Assembly: GCA_015680905.1 (NCBI GenBank)
Contig: CM027383.1
Coordinates: 86,647,001 to 86,711,000 of the forward strand
Reading direction: 5' to 3'
DNA from: Coptis chinensis
Taxonomy: Eukaryota; Streptophyta; Magnoliopsida; Ranunculales; Ranunculaceae
DNA length: 64,000 nucleotides
Below the pieces are notes generated by a model. It ran no database searches. It saw only the letters and a list, made by a program, of their open reading frames with translations, and was not told the DNA's origin. The translations under genes were made by a program, and so were the position numbers. Shown piece after piece: positions 35,489 through 48,541 of this stretch (position 1 is the stretch's first letter; every line of letters starts with the position of its first letter).

Positions 35489-37248
35489 AATGATGATGTA
35501 AGTTGATGACGAATGGATCGATCGATGAAGGTAATTAACGTAAGAAGAACAATTTTTAGGTGAGAACTTACGCGCATTGCTTATCGATTTTTTTTCGACG
35601 ATAGGTATGTTCAATTTCTTTAGTGGAACCAGACCTTAATCTCATGCAAGCATAAAATTAGATCTAATTTACAGAAGGACTTTAGTAGTACTCGAATTTT
35701 ATTATTATCTTTAAGTATTAGAGTTGAACAACGTTGGCCTAAGCTGCTGTTAACATAGCAGTGAAGCTAGGAATACGTGCGCATAAACCAATGGCTAGGT
35801 CACAAGAGAGATATGAGGGAGGCTTTCCGTGCGAGCACGGTTCAAATTAAGTAACCTCAATCTTTCAAGTTTTCTAGACACCGTTGGAATATGATTAAGA
35901 TTTATGGAATTAAAATTTATGCAAAGGCGGTATTAATTTTAACTTTTTTTTTTAGATTTATGCAAGAGTGAAAATACAAATATGCAAATACGATCTACTC
36001 ATACAATACTAGGTGCAGTAGCATGTGAAGGTACTCTACTCATACGTATAGCTATACGAATAGGCAAGCTTGTGTCATCGATAAATACTTCCATACGTAC
36101 AGGCAAATACATCAGTAATACCTATATGTACACTAATTTGTAAATCGATATTACGTAAACGTATATCAACAAAGAATGAATGTGCAAATTTGAATCACTC
36201 ATAATGTATCTCTAAATACATTAGCATGCGAAAATAGTATACGTGCAGATAAATACGACAAAACTAAACATGCAAGGTATTATACATAAACTATAATACG
36301 ACTCTTGTATTGCATAATAATTCGATTTCGACAATACTCATTGAGATTGCGAAAGTGTCATATAGAGAGCAGCTTTTATCCCGTGGGGTTTAGAAACAAC
36401 TTACCCAACTCAGATTTTAACCCTCGTTGGAATGTTCTCCTTTTCTTGACAAAATCGACTTATTAGACAATACCGCAATGATAATCGAGAAAATACTAAA
36501 CATGCAATAATAGACACTTATACATATAAATATAGATAACCATGCAAAACAAGTACCATTGGTATGTACATATACATTAATATGCAATTCATACCCACTT
36601 AATCGCGATATAAATATTTATCTCGGGCGATTAACATGATTCATGCATATTTCTAGCCTAAGACGTAAATAATAATCCATAAACTAATTTATAATAATTA
36701 CGCATATGGCATTCATGCAAAGAAAATAAAAAATTAAACTTTGGAACTCAGAAGCTTCGCTATTCCGCCAAAGAAATGAAACAAACGCTTCAAATCGTCG
36801 ACGTGATTAATCCCAATAGAATAGTCGAATTTTCAGTTCACAGTCCGAGATTTAAGCCCGATATGGATCAAGATAGATCAGAGGATGCTGGAGGTAAATT
36901 CTGAGCACCAACAAAACAAATACACTCGCGGACGCCGAAGTTAAACCAAATGGACGCTGTCCATACCACAAGACACGTGTCAATGATGTCACAATTAGTT
37001 CAACTTTTCACAGCACCCTTATAATCGCCTGCAGTGTACTTTCCCAGTCCTAACTTTTGGTACCTGGAAGTACAAAGAAAAAATCCGCGGAGCTTAACAA
37101 AGTTGTTTACGAGAGAAAATTCGAAAATAACAAAAAAAGAACGTAAAAGGAACGAAAGGGAAGAAAGGAAGAGAGTGGGGGTTCCCCCTTGATGCAACTT
37201 CCAATTTGTAGCACAAGTCCTATGCCTTTAGAACAAAGCAAATGTTTT
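35489..37248 (-). other. Athila 5' leader of the A-to-B unit
   Basis: About 1.76 kb between LTR B and gag, without a conserved frame. Closely similar to 56124-57274. The primer binding site next to LTR B is lost: the bases after the LTR read AAAACATTTGC, whereas the C copy has TGGCACCGCTG. Possible splice sites (for example TTCCAG|GTACC near 37065) suggest a leader intron. Confidence 0.7.
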
Positions 37249-38695
37249 TGATATTAACATTTTACTACGTTAGAGATTTGACTCTCTAATTTGGCGAAAG
37301 AGCGAATTCAAAGTTCCTTATTCACGATCTTCGCGTTCGTAAAGTTGAAGTAAGGATCGAACGAACCTAAAGGTTAGGACAACTACAACTTGGTTGTTAC
37401 TCTTAGGGAACTAGTGAGTAAGTTTATATTAATACTAGGTTTCTTTCCTACACAAATATTAAAGAAAAACATTAAGATTTGAAATATGCAACTAAGACAA
37501 AATACAATTTACAAAAGAAAAGGTGGAGAGCTAATCCTCCTCATGTGAAAATAACATTTAGTTGTTGATTTGAAAAGGTTCATTTGATTCTTCCTAGACT
37601 CATAGACAAGCCCTAATGGAAGAAAACTTGATCCCTAACATGTATGGCTCATTTCTAAACTCATACATGTTAGCAATTAGAATCAAGCAATGACTTATCT
37701 CTAAGCTCATTACTTGATTCCTAACTAGACACTACACCAACTATCATTTTGGGATAGGATGTAGGTCTAGTTGTTCTTCCTAACAACCTACCAAAGCCAA
37801 CAACAATTATTTTCCCTCACATGAGTTGGATTAACTCCTCTAAAGTGAAGTTAGCTCATGATCATTGGGACAAAGGATTACTAGTTAGAAATACAAAAAG
37901 AGAAAGAGAAAGAGGAAAAAGAAAACTAACTATCTAAACTCACTTGATTTTTATTACTTTTCTAGAAGAAAACTAAGGTTTCCTCCATTAAAACTATTAC
38001 AAGCTTTTCTTACAAAACTAAAAACTAAATAATAAAAATGACTAAGGAACTAAAATAATACAAGGTAAGGAAAAGAAGTCAAGGGAGTAAATGGAGTGTC
38101 CCCCTTGTTTTGTTTTATTCTTCATTTGAGAGACATCTCATTTCCTCCCATGTGAAACATCAAACCACATTTACTTCATTTTTATCCACCACATTAAAAC
38201 AAAGTGACACCTTGCCTTTTTTTTTCACTATTAACACCTAATCTAATTAATTATATGCAAGGTGTCAACTTTGCACCAATAATTTGTCATTTTTGTCTTG
38301 ACATGCTCCATGATTGATGACTCATCCAATCTTGCAGCCCGTGATAGTAGGTCCTCTCAGGCAGTCCAAGTGGCGGTCCGGTTTTTGGGCAATTTTACAA
38401 CTTCCCCTATCGTAGAGTTCATCGCCGATTGTCCGAAAGCAGCTCACTTGTCACATTCGGAGTCATGGTTCAAGAGGTAGGAGCTTCAGAAGTTTGATGT
38501 TTCTGTGCGGATTTGGAAGATTTCATATATATGTCGTTCCTCGTGCTTTATCGCAGGTTTAAACCATATTTCCATGTCTACTGCGAATACCTGCAAAAGT
38601 ATGAAAACATATTTATTTCATGATTATTAAACACATAGTTAACCAAATTTATATATCTCAACGGGGTTTCATAATACACTTTTGGGTGCTTATCA
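37249..38695 (-). repeat. Athila LTR B (5' LTR of the A-to-B unit)
   Basis: 1447 bp, same ends as A and C. Its left side joins the leader, as a minus-strand 5' LTR should. Its right side joins directly to inverted gag sequence (CTATCCAACAATCAC), not to host DNA, and no AGTAA is present there. B is therefore internal. Confidence 0.93.
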
Positions 38696-39011
38696 CTATC
38701 CAACAATCACTTCAACAATTGGCGCAAGAAAAGAGTCAGAAAGGCGTGTTTCCTGCACAAGCAGTTCCAAACCTAAACCAGCAAACACAGCCTTTGAACT
38801 TACTAATGCACCTGGTACAAGCACCTTCAATCAAGGTGAGGTGCATGCAATCACTACTCTACGATATGGAAAAACGGTAGACAATCAAATACGTATGCCA
38901 GATGATCAACCAAAGGAATCCGAAGGTTCCAATGAACCTATTTCTAATAATGAACTTACTTACGACGATTCACCGATCAAACCAAGTCAACATCTCGAAT
39001 TTAGGAAATAA
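38696..39011 (+). pseudogene. Athila gag 3' remnant, right arm
   Basis: Begins abruptly at QQSLQQLAQEKS, corresponding to 34198 in the left arm. It continues as the Q/P-rich tail in mixed frames to a stop at 39009. The capsid and zinc knuckle are missing; the junction with LTR B marks the inversion breakpoint. Confidence 0.75.
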
Positions 39012-39066
39012 GCAAGAAGACCCTTTTCCAAATTCACCCTAAGGCACCGCTTTCCTTTCAGACGCT

Positions 39067-40157
39067 TTGGCAAAGAATAAACCTGATGAGAATTTTTCTG
39101 AAATTCGAGAGACTTTTAAAAATTTGACGATCAACTTACCTTTTCTTGATGCCTTAAAACTATTACCAAAACATGCAAAATTTCTAAAGAATATGTGCAC
39201 CACAAAAAGGAGAACTAATGTTCCTCAACAAGAGTTCCTCACCGAACAGTTTCCATCCATCACCGAACACAATGGTATAGTCAAATACAAAGACCCTGGT
39301 AGACCAACGGTTCCATGCACCTTAGGTGACAAATATACGGCGACTGCGCTACTAGACCTAGGAGCTAGTGTGAACTTACTTCCGTATTACTTATTTAAAC
39401 AACTAGGTCTTCATGAGCTCAAACCTACCACCATGACTCTACAGTTAGCTGATCGTTCCATTAAGTATCCAAAAGGAATTGTGGAAAACGTCTTTGTAAA
39501 AGTCCAAGACTTTTTCTATCCTGTAGACTTTGTTATTTTGGATACAGAAGTTACATGTGATTACATTCCTATCATCTTAGGACGTCCGTTCCTAGCAACT
39601 GCTAATGCTCTTATTAACTGTAGGGATGGTTCAATGACCATGTCCTTCAGAAATCTATCGGTAGAGGTAAATGTGTTCAAGTTGATGAAACAAATTCTAG
39701 GGCCTGACATTGATGGTGAGGTGAACAGGGTTGACAACATTCCGCAAGAGTATTTAACAAACTCGTTTCCAAAAGATGAAGTGTACCAATTTCTTTCCTT
39801 TAGCGAATCCGAGTTTGAGGACGATGATTATACACAAGAAGTAAATGAGTTATTAGAGTCAATACCATTATTTGACCCTACGACTGTGATGTCCAATAAC
39901 TTAGATGAACATCAATCTGTTTACTGCATGGATGATGACTTTCCTCAAGAATCTTTAATACCCACTCCGCCCACCCCTGATTTAAAACCTCTTCCTTCGG
40001 AATTAAAATACGTACAGCTTGATCCAAATGGTCGTCACCCAGTTATCATTTCTTCACAATTAACTGACGATCAGGAAGCTAGTTTAATTAATATCATTCA
40101 ACAACATCGTTCTGCTATTGGATGGTCCCTCGATGACATTAAAGGCATTGCACCTAC
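39067..40157 (+). pseudogene. Athila protease and start of reverse transcriptase, right arm
   Basis: A long open frame (363 codons before the break) with protease site LLDLGASVNLLPYYLF and IILGRPFLATANALINCR, then the acidic linker and IGWSSLDDIKGI-type sequence that leads into reverse transcriptase. It is the best-preserved coding stretch of either arm. It is cut at 40157/40158 by a solo LTR and resumes at 42840 (VCTHRIHLKENAK). Confidence 0.88.
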
Positions 40158-42834
40158 TGTCACAGCCCGAATTTCTAAACAATTAAAAAAATGAATATTT
40201 GAAATATAAATATCTTAAACATCACTATATTCAATTGTCTAAAAACCCAGGCTATGACGGGGTGGATACTACACATGCCAAAACCGAAAACCCACATCAT
40301 AAAAGAATCTTAACAACAAAAATAATCTCCAAAATTTTCTTTATTACTTTATAAAAAAAAAGTCTATCTTCCGTCCCAATAAAACATCAAACCACTCTAA
40401 GAATAACAGGTCTTCAACATCGTATTTTCATGTTATATGAAAAGAAACTACGTTATTACATACTTCCAAAAGGTCAGACCTAATAGAAATAAACTCCCAG
40501 ACTGCTCCAGATCAAATATGAATCAAACGCCGCGGTTCCACTGCCTTCCACCTATGTTCCCAAGAACACACCCACGTTGCCAAAACAAAGCAAACATGGG
40601 TCAGCAAAAATGGAATTTGCTGGTATGAGTAGACTAACCACATATAAACATTTCAAATCTTTTCTTATCCAACTAACACTTTAACTCTATCATAACCTAA
40701 TCATTCTCAGCTTGGAAGAAAGGTAGTTCCGTCATCTTAACCGACATAGTTTCTTCCCAAGCAAAACTTCCATTATATTTACTCATTCTAGTAACTCGTT
40801 TTAATATCTAAATAATTGAATTACAACTTACCGATATCCACTGTTGTATAAGGGTAGGACCGCGTCCCTGCACAAAATGTTATTAAGTCCTACCCTCCTG
40901 CAAAAGAAAGTTAGAACTTCTATATAACATATTTAGATATCCTATAGTTATTCAAAAGAAAACCCAAACACTCGTATAATCAAATTAATACCACTAACCC
41001 GCAAGGCGAATACCTTAGTTCCTCTCTAGGGCAATCCAAAGAATCTGGTCATTCATGGCACATTCAATGAATACCCGGGTCATTCATGACACATTTAATG
41101 AATACCCCTATATAACGCTAACGGGCCATTTATGGCACATTCAATAAATGCCCATCTAACATATGACATCAACAGTCATAAAACTAAATTCCAAAACTTG
41201 AGGCGTAGAGAGTTCTAAAAGAGGTGGTAAATTGGTTTACGTATTATTGAACCTTATTGCATATATTATTTCAGAGAACGTAGGAGTATCTTGTTTCATG
41301 TATTTTTGGTTTACGTGTTATTAATATACCGATGTTTAAGTGTCATAACGTTGGGTATAAAACTGAAATATCACATAGTAGTTAATACACATACACACGT
41401 ATATATAAAGGTCTTAGCCTAAAGCCAAGCATGCTAATAGCCCTAGACCTATCCTAATAACCCAAATCATAATCTGAGTTAAAAGGTCAAATTGGGTCAA
41501 CTAGTCAAAGTCAACCCTGGTCAACAGTCAAAGTCAACCTGTCATTTCCATGTTCAATTGGTTCATGGTCATAGCCATGGTTCATGGCTAAAGTCAAAGT
41601 GCATGGCTCATGGGATGGTTAAGGTCATGGGTCGGACCCAATTAGAAATATCTAAAAGAAACAGATCCACTTAAAACAATAATGACCCAGCCACTAACAA
41701 AAATAGAAACCGGCTCAAATCAACTTAAATGAGAAACCGGCTCAAATAAAAAGGAATAGACCGACCCAAACAAATGAAATTTGATTAGACTCATCACTTA
41801 TAACCGTACCAAACCGTTAAGCATAACCTCAAGCCCATGCCCAACACATATCAGGCCCAACTCAAACCTTTTAAGTTAACTCCGACCCAAACAAAAACAG
41901 CCCAAGCCCACCTAAGAGGAACAGGATCTCTTCTTCTTCCTCACGATCAGCAGCTCTCCTCCGCGAATTCCGGCCACCACCAAGTCCTCTATACCGCCCC
42001 CTCATCCCAGCGGTTTGACTCCTCCTTAAAAACCCAGTATGCTGATACCATCCCATGTAAATTTTATCACTCCTCCAAAATCGCATTTTTACGCCATTAA
42101 TGGACATTCAAGCTTTAACCACACCATAACAGCCCATCTATTCCTCACCATCCCTCAACCAACAACCAAGTAAAACCAACACAACCCCCATCATCAATCA
42201 AAATTCAAACTAAACAGTTAACATCACCACACAATTAAACAAAAACCCATCCTTCAAACACAACCAAAATATATGGGACGATTTGGATCTGCTGGCGACG
42301 CCATTAACAACCGGTGTCAAGGTGTCAAGGCTTCGACAGCTAAAAGCTAAAATTCTTCATAGTTTTATTTACAGAAGTATTTCAAAGTTTTGTATCCGTC
42401 GGCACCATTATAGAGTTTACAATATCTCGGATATGTAAAACAGTATTATTGATAGGTTTAGCAGAAACAAATAATTAACCAAAATAAACCTCGTCAGACT
42501 ACTCACCTTTTATAAACCGAACAACGAGAAAACCCGAAAGACCGAAGTCGACTGTTACGCGAAACGACGATCTTCCTCGTTCAAAACCTTTTCTTCTTTC
42601 AGTAAAACTCCTTTTTTTTTTTTAAAACCCTCGCTGTGTTTTTTCCCAAAAACTCTACGTGAGAAAACTCCCCGAAAAACAAGGGTTAAAACTTATCTAC
42701 TTACTTACGGGCTTTTATCCGTAACTGCTGGATATCCTATATCTGTTTTATCTATTTTTATTATTATTATTATTTATTATCATTATTATTATTTTTTATA
42801 CTAGGAAAACAAAAGAAAAAGTTGGGGTGTTATA
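40158..42834 (-). mobile_element. Solo LTR of a large-LTR, non-coding retroelement family
   Basis: Flanked by the 5-bp duplication CCTAC (40153-40157 and 42835-42839); the left-arm counterpart is uninterrupted there. Reads TATAACACCCC to CTGTGACA on the minus strand. It shares sequence with the LTR at 50510-54002, for example GGTTCATGGTCATAGCC and the repeated AAAGTCAAC motifs. No coding frame. A TTATTATT-type simple repeat lies near 42760-42795 and short repeats GGCACATTCAATGAAT near 41055-41150. Confidence 0.85.
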
Positions 42835-42839
42835 CCTAC

Positions 42840-45560
42840 TGTGTGCACCCATCGCATACACCTTAAAGAAAATGCTAAGACGTCGCGTAGACCGCAGCGT
42901 CGACTAAACCCTACCATGAAAGATGTGGTACGAGAGGAAGTTTTAAAATTACTCGATGCGGGTATTATTTACCCTATCTCTGATAGTGTTTGGGTGAGTC
43001 CAATACACGTTGTTCCCAAGAAATCTGGCATTACAGTTGTGAGAAATGATAAAGATGAATGCATTTTCGCCAGATCCCAAATGAAATGGCTTAATATGCA
43101 TTGACTATCGCGAAACTTAATGCCGCCACCGTAAGGATAACTTTCCACTCCCATTCATCGATCGATGCTCGAACGCTTAGCCGGTCATGCATATTACCGT
43201 TTTCTTGATGGTTATTCGTGTTATTTTCGATAGTCATAGACCTGGCGATCAAGAAAAGACCACGCTCACCGTCCATTCGGGTACATTTGCATATAAACGA
43301 ATGCCTTTCGCCTTTGCAATGCACTGGTACTTTCCAACGCCGCATGCTTCACATTTTCGATATATGGTTGAACGCTTTATGGAAGTATTCATGGACGACT
43401 TCTCAATATATGGAGATTCTTTCGATAGTCATGTCATCAAATCTTGAAAAGGTATTTACACGCGTTGTGAAGAGAAAAAACTTGTTCTTAATTGGGAAAA
43501 ATGTCATTTCATGGTTACAAAAGGAATAGTTTTAGGATATATCGCTTTGAGACGGAATTGAAGTCGACAAAGCTAAGATAGAAAAAATTGCTTCACTTCC
43601 TATACCAAAATCAATTCGAGACATTCACAAGATTCTTAGGACACCGCGGGTTTTCTATAAGAGATTTATTCAAGATTTCTCAAAGGTTGCCTGACCTTTA
43701 ACTAATCTCCTGCTTAAAGATGCCGTTTTTTACTTCAGTTTCAATTGCAAACAAGCCTTTGAAATTTTAAAAACCGCATTCACTACCGCTCCCATAATTC
43801 AACCACCTGATTGGTCTAAACCTTTTGAATTAATGTGTGACGCGAAATTTAATTATGCTATTGAGTTGTACTAGGGACAACGCCGAGAAGATAAGCCAGT
43901 TGTCATTTACTATGCGAGTAAAACACTTAATGAAGCTCAACGTAACTATACCACCACTGAGAAAGAGTTTCTCGCCGTTGTATATGCTTTGGATAAGTTT
44001 CGTCCTTACCTAGTGGGTTCTCTAACCATTGTCTACACTAATCATGCGGCACTTTGTTATCTATTAGTGAAAAAAGATGCAAAACAAAGGTTGATTCGAT
44101 GGATTCTCCTTTTGTAAGAGTTTACTCTAGAAATTAGAGATAAAAAAGGTTGCAAAAATGTGGTTGCAGACCATTTATCACGACTTGTCAGTGATGTTGA
44201 TACTAATACCGAACCTATCCAGATTCCTTTCCGGATGAACACTTGTACTCTATTTTTCGTCCCTTTGGTACCGGTGACATAGTAAATTACTTAGTTACCG
44301 AAGAAGTCCCTTCATCTTGGTCTCGTAATCACCGGAAAAAGTTCTTATCCATTGTGAAATTTTATTTCTGGGATGATCCCTACCTCTTCAAGTATTGTTC
44401 TGACCAACTAATCCGTCGTTGCATTCCCGACTGGGAACACAATGACGTGTTATCCTTCTGCCATGAACAATCTTGTGGTGGTTATTTTAGTGGTAAGAAA
44501 ACTGCGGCCAAGGTTCTACAATGTGGATTTTATTGGCCAACACTGTTTAGAGATGCACATGGGCATTGCAAAGCATGCAATCGCTGCCAGCAGCTAGGAT
44601 GCATTACTCAACGCAATATAATGCCCTTAAATCCCATTTTAATTGTGGAAATCTTTGATGTATGGGGAATCGACTTCATGGGTCCATTTCCAAATTCACA
44701 TGGCTTCCTATACATTCTAGTAGCAGTTGACTATGTGTCAAAATGGATTGAGGCATTGGCATGTAGTGCTAATGATCATAAAACGGTCGTTTTGTTCGTA
44801 AAAGAAAATATTTTTTCTCGATTTAGTGTTCCAAAAGCTATAATTAGTGATGGGGGAAAACATTTCTACAATAAAATTTTTGAATTTTTAGTAAAAAAAT
44901 ATGGAGTCACGCACAAAGTGGAAACTCCGTATCATCCTCAAACCAGTGGTCAAGTAGAAGTCTTTAATAGAGAGATCAAATCCATTTTGGAAAAAAACTG
45001 TCAATCCATCTAGAAAAGACTGGTCTCTATGATTATCTGATGCCTTGTGGGCATACAGAACAACTTTTAAGACACCTATAGGGATGTCTCCTTATCGCCT
45101 CGTTTTTGGAAAACCTTGTCATCTGCCGGTTGAACTTGAGCACCGTGCTCTATGGGCCATCAAAAGCCTCAATTATAATACTAACACGGCAGGCACGAAG
45201 AGAAAATTGCAGTTAAATGAGCTTGAGGAAATTCGGAGTGATGCCTATGATCTCTCGAAATCCTATAAAGCCAACATGAAAAGAGTGCATGACAAGCACA
45301 TATTGAGAAAAGAATTCAAAGTGGGTCAAAAAGTTTTGTTGTACAAATCAAGATTACACATTTTTCCAAGAAAATTAAAGACTCGATGGTCTGGTCCTTT
45401 CACCGTCTCTGCTGTCATCCCTTATGGGGCTATTTCTTTGAAAAACGTAAATGATGACAGCGAATTTCAAGTAAATAACCAACGCCTTAAACATTATCAT
45501 GAGTTGCGCTCTCCAGATGTCGAAGAGACTCTTCTCAATGATCCAGTCTACATAGACTAA
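42840..45560 (+). pseudogene. Athila reverse transcriptase, RNase H and integrase, right arm
   Basis: Reverse transcriptase 42840-43530 with SPIHVVPKKSG, then frameshifts, and MEVFMDDFSIYGD (catalytic FMDD) near 43390. RNase H 43840-44210 ([27 protein letters not shown]). Integrase: zinc-binding end ([26 protein letters not shown]) near 44460-44600, catalytic D in [10 protein letters not shown] in ISDGGKHF and E in [13 protein letters not shown] near 44965, one break near 45010, and a long C-terminal frame 45045-45560 ending LLNDPVYID. The integrase is nearly whole but the polyprotein is not. Confidence 0.9.
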
Positions 45561-45722
45561 TAAATTTGATGGTGTACTTCTTTCCATGTGTTTAAACAGA
45601 GAAAGTACGTCATTTGGGTAGCCGGGCCCTCTTCTATTTTCTTTTCTTAAAATTCCTAGAGTGTATGGTTGCAAGCGCCGGAGCCATAGTCCACAAAAAC
45701 TCTATTTCAAAACTGAGTATAA

Positions 45723-46064
45723 ATGTCTTCTGATAATCGAGCAAATGTGCCTCCTGGATAACAATGGGTACCAAAAATTTCAACTCCTTTCTCCTCCCTT
45801 TTCTATTCTCTTCCTTGCGAACTCCAACTCATCATTTGGTCCAAATCTCACCCATCTCGAATAGGTAATGGTCATAGTACTTTTGCTCGAAAGCGACGGG
45901 CGAAAAGGATGGGGTGGTGTATGAACTGTCAAACTCCTTTCTGTCCAAGTCTTGAACTTCTATCCGAGATGAGCCGGTATAAGGTATATTATTGTCTGAC
46001 ACCAGCTCAGCAGGATAAACTTCGTCGTCGTCCCATTGTTCCCACAGGTTGGGATTCGTCTTGA
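45723..46064 (+). pseudogene. Small ORF Z, right-arm copy (possible CxxC protein)
   Basis: The ATG at 45723 gives a 113-codon frame with TAA at codon 13, where the left arm has Lys. The C-terminal part contains WCMNCQTPFC and YYCLTPAQQDKLRRR, three to four Cys that could bind zinc. The overlapping frame 45661-45864 is also open. The TGA at 46062 falls in the first unit of a 34-bp tandem repeat. Tentative. Confidence 0.35.
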
Positions 46065-46152
46065 GGATCTGACGTTAAAAGACTCACATTCATCTTGAGG
46101 ATCTGACGTTAAAAGACTCACATTCGTCTTGAGGATCTGACGTTAAAATACT
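46055..46152 (+). repeat. 34-bp tandem repeat, three units
   Basis: CGTCTTGAGGATCTGACG recurs at 34-base steps (46057, 46091, 46125), each followed by TTAAAAGACTCACA or a variant. The left arm has a single unit, so the triplication came after the arms separated. Confidence 0.9.
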
Positions 46153-47023
46153 CAACATGTATATAATCGTTTTTCCCTTGGCACCAAGCATGGTGCCCAA
46201 AGAGAGTCGTGTTATGCAACATCGGACATTTCCTAGTTCGTGCGGGCAATGGATTCCACCAGGCCAACCCCAATCGGTTTTCTATGTGACTGTATCAAGG
46301 GGCGGTTTGAGGCTATACCATATGTACTAAGGGTAATATTATTACTAGACCATTGCACATTGGTCAGGGATGATACCGTCCTGAACCCTAGGCCCCCATA
46401 ACATAAAAGTTAAGCCACAGTCTGGCTGGATTGGGTTCGCCCCAGAGCTGACATGAAAGTTGCCTGAGTTAAGCTGTTGTGATGTGTTGTTTTATTTGGA
46501 CTTCCGGTGTTGTTGACACGTTCCTTTCGTCTTGTACATTTGTATATAAATGTGTAAATAAATAAAAGTAAAAAAAAAATTGAGTTTGAATGTGATTATG
46601 TCATATTCCAGTGGATGGAATTTTTAATGGCGATCATTTTGATATCTCATTGGTTCAATTTGGAGTTAAAACGAATCGAAATTCCAAGTTTGAAATTTCG
46701 GAACAATTCGGGACATAAGGGGAATTTCTGGGAATCATTTGGGCTTGGGCAAAAAATTGGACCTAACCCAAAATCACTGAACCGGCTACAAAAACCCACA
46801 CGCGGGGCACCCACGCGTCCACCCCTCTCATTTCTTCCCCCTAAAAATCCGGATATTGGTCTCCCTCACACTCCCCTAGCGCACGCGACTCTACAGAAGT
46901 GAATTCAACCATACAAGACGCGGCCAAACTCAAACTCCACCAAATTAAAAATCCTTCCTCCAGCACCATCTCCTCCACCAATCCTAGCTATTTACACCCT
47001 CAAAATATCATCTACACTGCGCT
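46065..47023 (+). other. Spacer between Z and ORF A with polyadenylation signals (right arm)
   Basis: No frame conserved between arms. Overlapping AATAAA signals at 46557-46566 with an A run behind them. A pyrimidine-rich leader precedes the ORF A ATG; no canonical TATA box was found for ORF A. Confidence 0.45.
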
Positions 47024-48004
47024 ATGGCAGCACAAAGGAGAATCACAGTTGAGAGAAATTTCAAAAATCTCTACAATTCTGGGATGTTTCACCCATTTTT
47101 CGATGAGGAAATTGCTAGTAGAGAGTGGGAATATCTATTGCATCAAATTCCAGCTCAGTACTCCGAAGATTTAGTGTTGAAATTTTACAACAATGGAGGT
47201 TTCCGGGGTGATGAATTTTGGATTATGGCGGATGGGTTGGAATTGGAACTTGAACTCACGCTGGAGTTAATATCGAATATAGCACAGATTCCGATAAACT
47301 CTGATAGTCCAACCCTGTTATTGTCAGAGTATCCGACTATGAGGGATTTGATGTTTGACACGCTTCTCGAGGGAGAGTACAACACCGCTCGAATCAAGTG
47401 TACCAAAGATTCGCCGACGGCGTAACTCACTTCGCCACTCAATGGTCGGGCGCATAACGCCATTTGAACTTCAAAGATGTCTGACGTGAACAAGACTTTC
47501 TTACACCTGCTGTGGATCCTCCAGGAGAGGAAGAACACTTTCTGTATGGTCCATTTCCTGGGCCATATTCTTACGACCGCGTCAAACAGTCGACTCCTCT
47601 TGTTGTTACTTGTTACTTTCGGCTTTATGCTTAACTTAGGGTTCCAGTCCGCTACTCCTTTCATTCCAACAAGGTCTTTCAAAAATTTCGGAATTTTCGA
47701 GACTTGTGTTCTGGACCGCTGGGACCCAGTAGCTAGAGATGACATTGAGCGTGATAACGTACCTCCTCCTCCCCCTTCACCACCCGACTGTTTTAATGAG
47801 GCTACCATGCACCGAATCAACACTCCCATGGAAGCCTTGAGACACATGAACACTAGTATGCGCAGGATGTTTCTTCGTCAGGAAGAGATGATTACTTCCC
47901 AAAATGACTTCTAGCAAGAAATGCGAAATCGCCAAGGCCGTTTCTAGAGAATGATGATGGCAAATCAGCTGCAATTCCAAGATCAATTGCTTTCTGATCT
48001 ATAG
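47024..48004 (+). pseudogene. Accessory ORF A, right-arm copy, frameshifted
   Basis: The ATG at 47024 opens MAAQRRITVERNFKN, then GMFHPFFDEEIASREW, QYSEDLVLKFYNNGGF and LELISNIAQIPINS. The first frame ends at 47425; resemblance continues at 47477-47914 (FIPTRSFKNFGIFE, PMEALRHMNTSMRR). Two codons that are CAG in the left arm are TAG here (47912 and 47945). Expected product about 320 residues: N-terminal globular block, proline run, C-terminal coiled coil. The block pattern GxFxPFFDxEI..R.W..L is shared with B. Confidence 0.7.
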
Positions 48005-48329
48005 GCCACATTCCGCACCACCAGCTCGGCCCGAAGTTCGTGGTGGCCGGCGACGTAAAAACCGGTTTATCTTACGCTAACCCGAAGGATTCCCAAAGAG
48101 TCGTTTATTTCCTTATGCATTGCATTTTTAGTTTTCTTGTGATAAAAATATTATATATCGGTTGATTTCTCATAATTTTGTATCTCCAGACGGTTTGAAT
48201 GATAAATTATTTATGTTATGCAATTATTGTAATTCCTACTATATTAGTTGTCCCTTGATGCATTGGGCCTACTCTAAAAGCCCAACGGTTAGAACCAAAC
48301 GGACTGATTCCAACGGTCAGAAATCAAGT

Positions 48330-48337
48330 TATAAATA
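48330..48337 (+). promoter_or_regulatory. TATA box before the microprotein (right arm)
   Basis: GTTATAAATACAAC lies about 90 bases before the ATG at 48422, with a pyrimidine-rich stretch between them. Same arrangement as in the left arm. Confidence 0.65.
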
Positions 48338-48421
48338 CAACTCTCCTTTTCCACTTTCACTCATTCCCTTCTCTCCCTCTTTACAAATTCTTCTTCGCAA
48401 ATTCTAAATTTCTTGAACATA

Positions 48422-48541
48422 ATGAATCAAATAGAGCGATGGGAAAAGGAGCAACGCGAATGGGCTATCACAGTATTCGTGATAACAGTGTTTATCATTA
48501 TTCTCCTGTTACTCATGCATAACATGATCCAGAACATCTAG
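48422..48541 (+). CDS. Membrane microprotein, right-arm copy (39 aa)
   Basis: ATG 48422, TAG 48539-48541, 39 residues. MNQIERWEKEQREWAIT is a charged head; VFVITVFIIILLLLM (about residues 18-32) is a hydrophobic segment long enough to cross a membrane, and MHNMIQNI is a short tail. There is no cleavable signal peptide pattern. It stands alone between ORFs A and B with its own TATA box, pyrimidine-rich leader and downstream A/T-rich AATAAA motifs. Cross-arm conservation of the head, apart from EQRE/EKLE, supports coding. Role unknown; a viroporin-like or membrane-anchoring role is speculation. Confidence 0.55.
   Translation: MNQIERWEKEQREWAITVFVITVFIIILLLLMHNMIQNI

Noticed and set aside
41837..42107. 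Short frames in the solo LTR
   Set aside because: Not shared with the related LTR at 50510-54002 and without domain character.
45716..45725. TATA box for small ORF Z
   Set aside because: TATAAATG overlaps the ATG itself, so it cannot serve as the core promoter of that frame.
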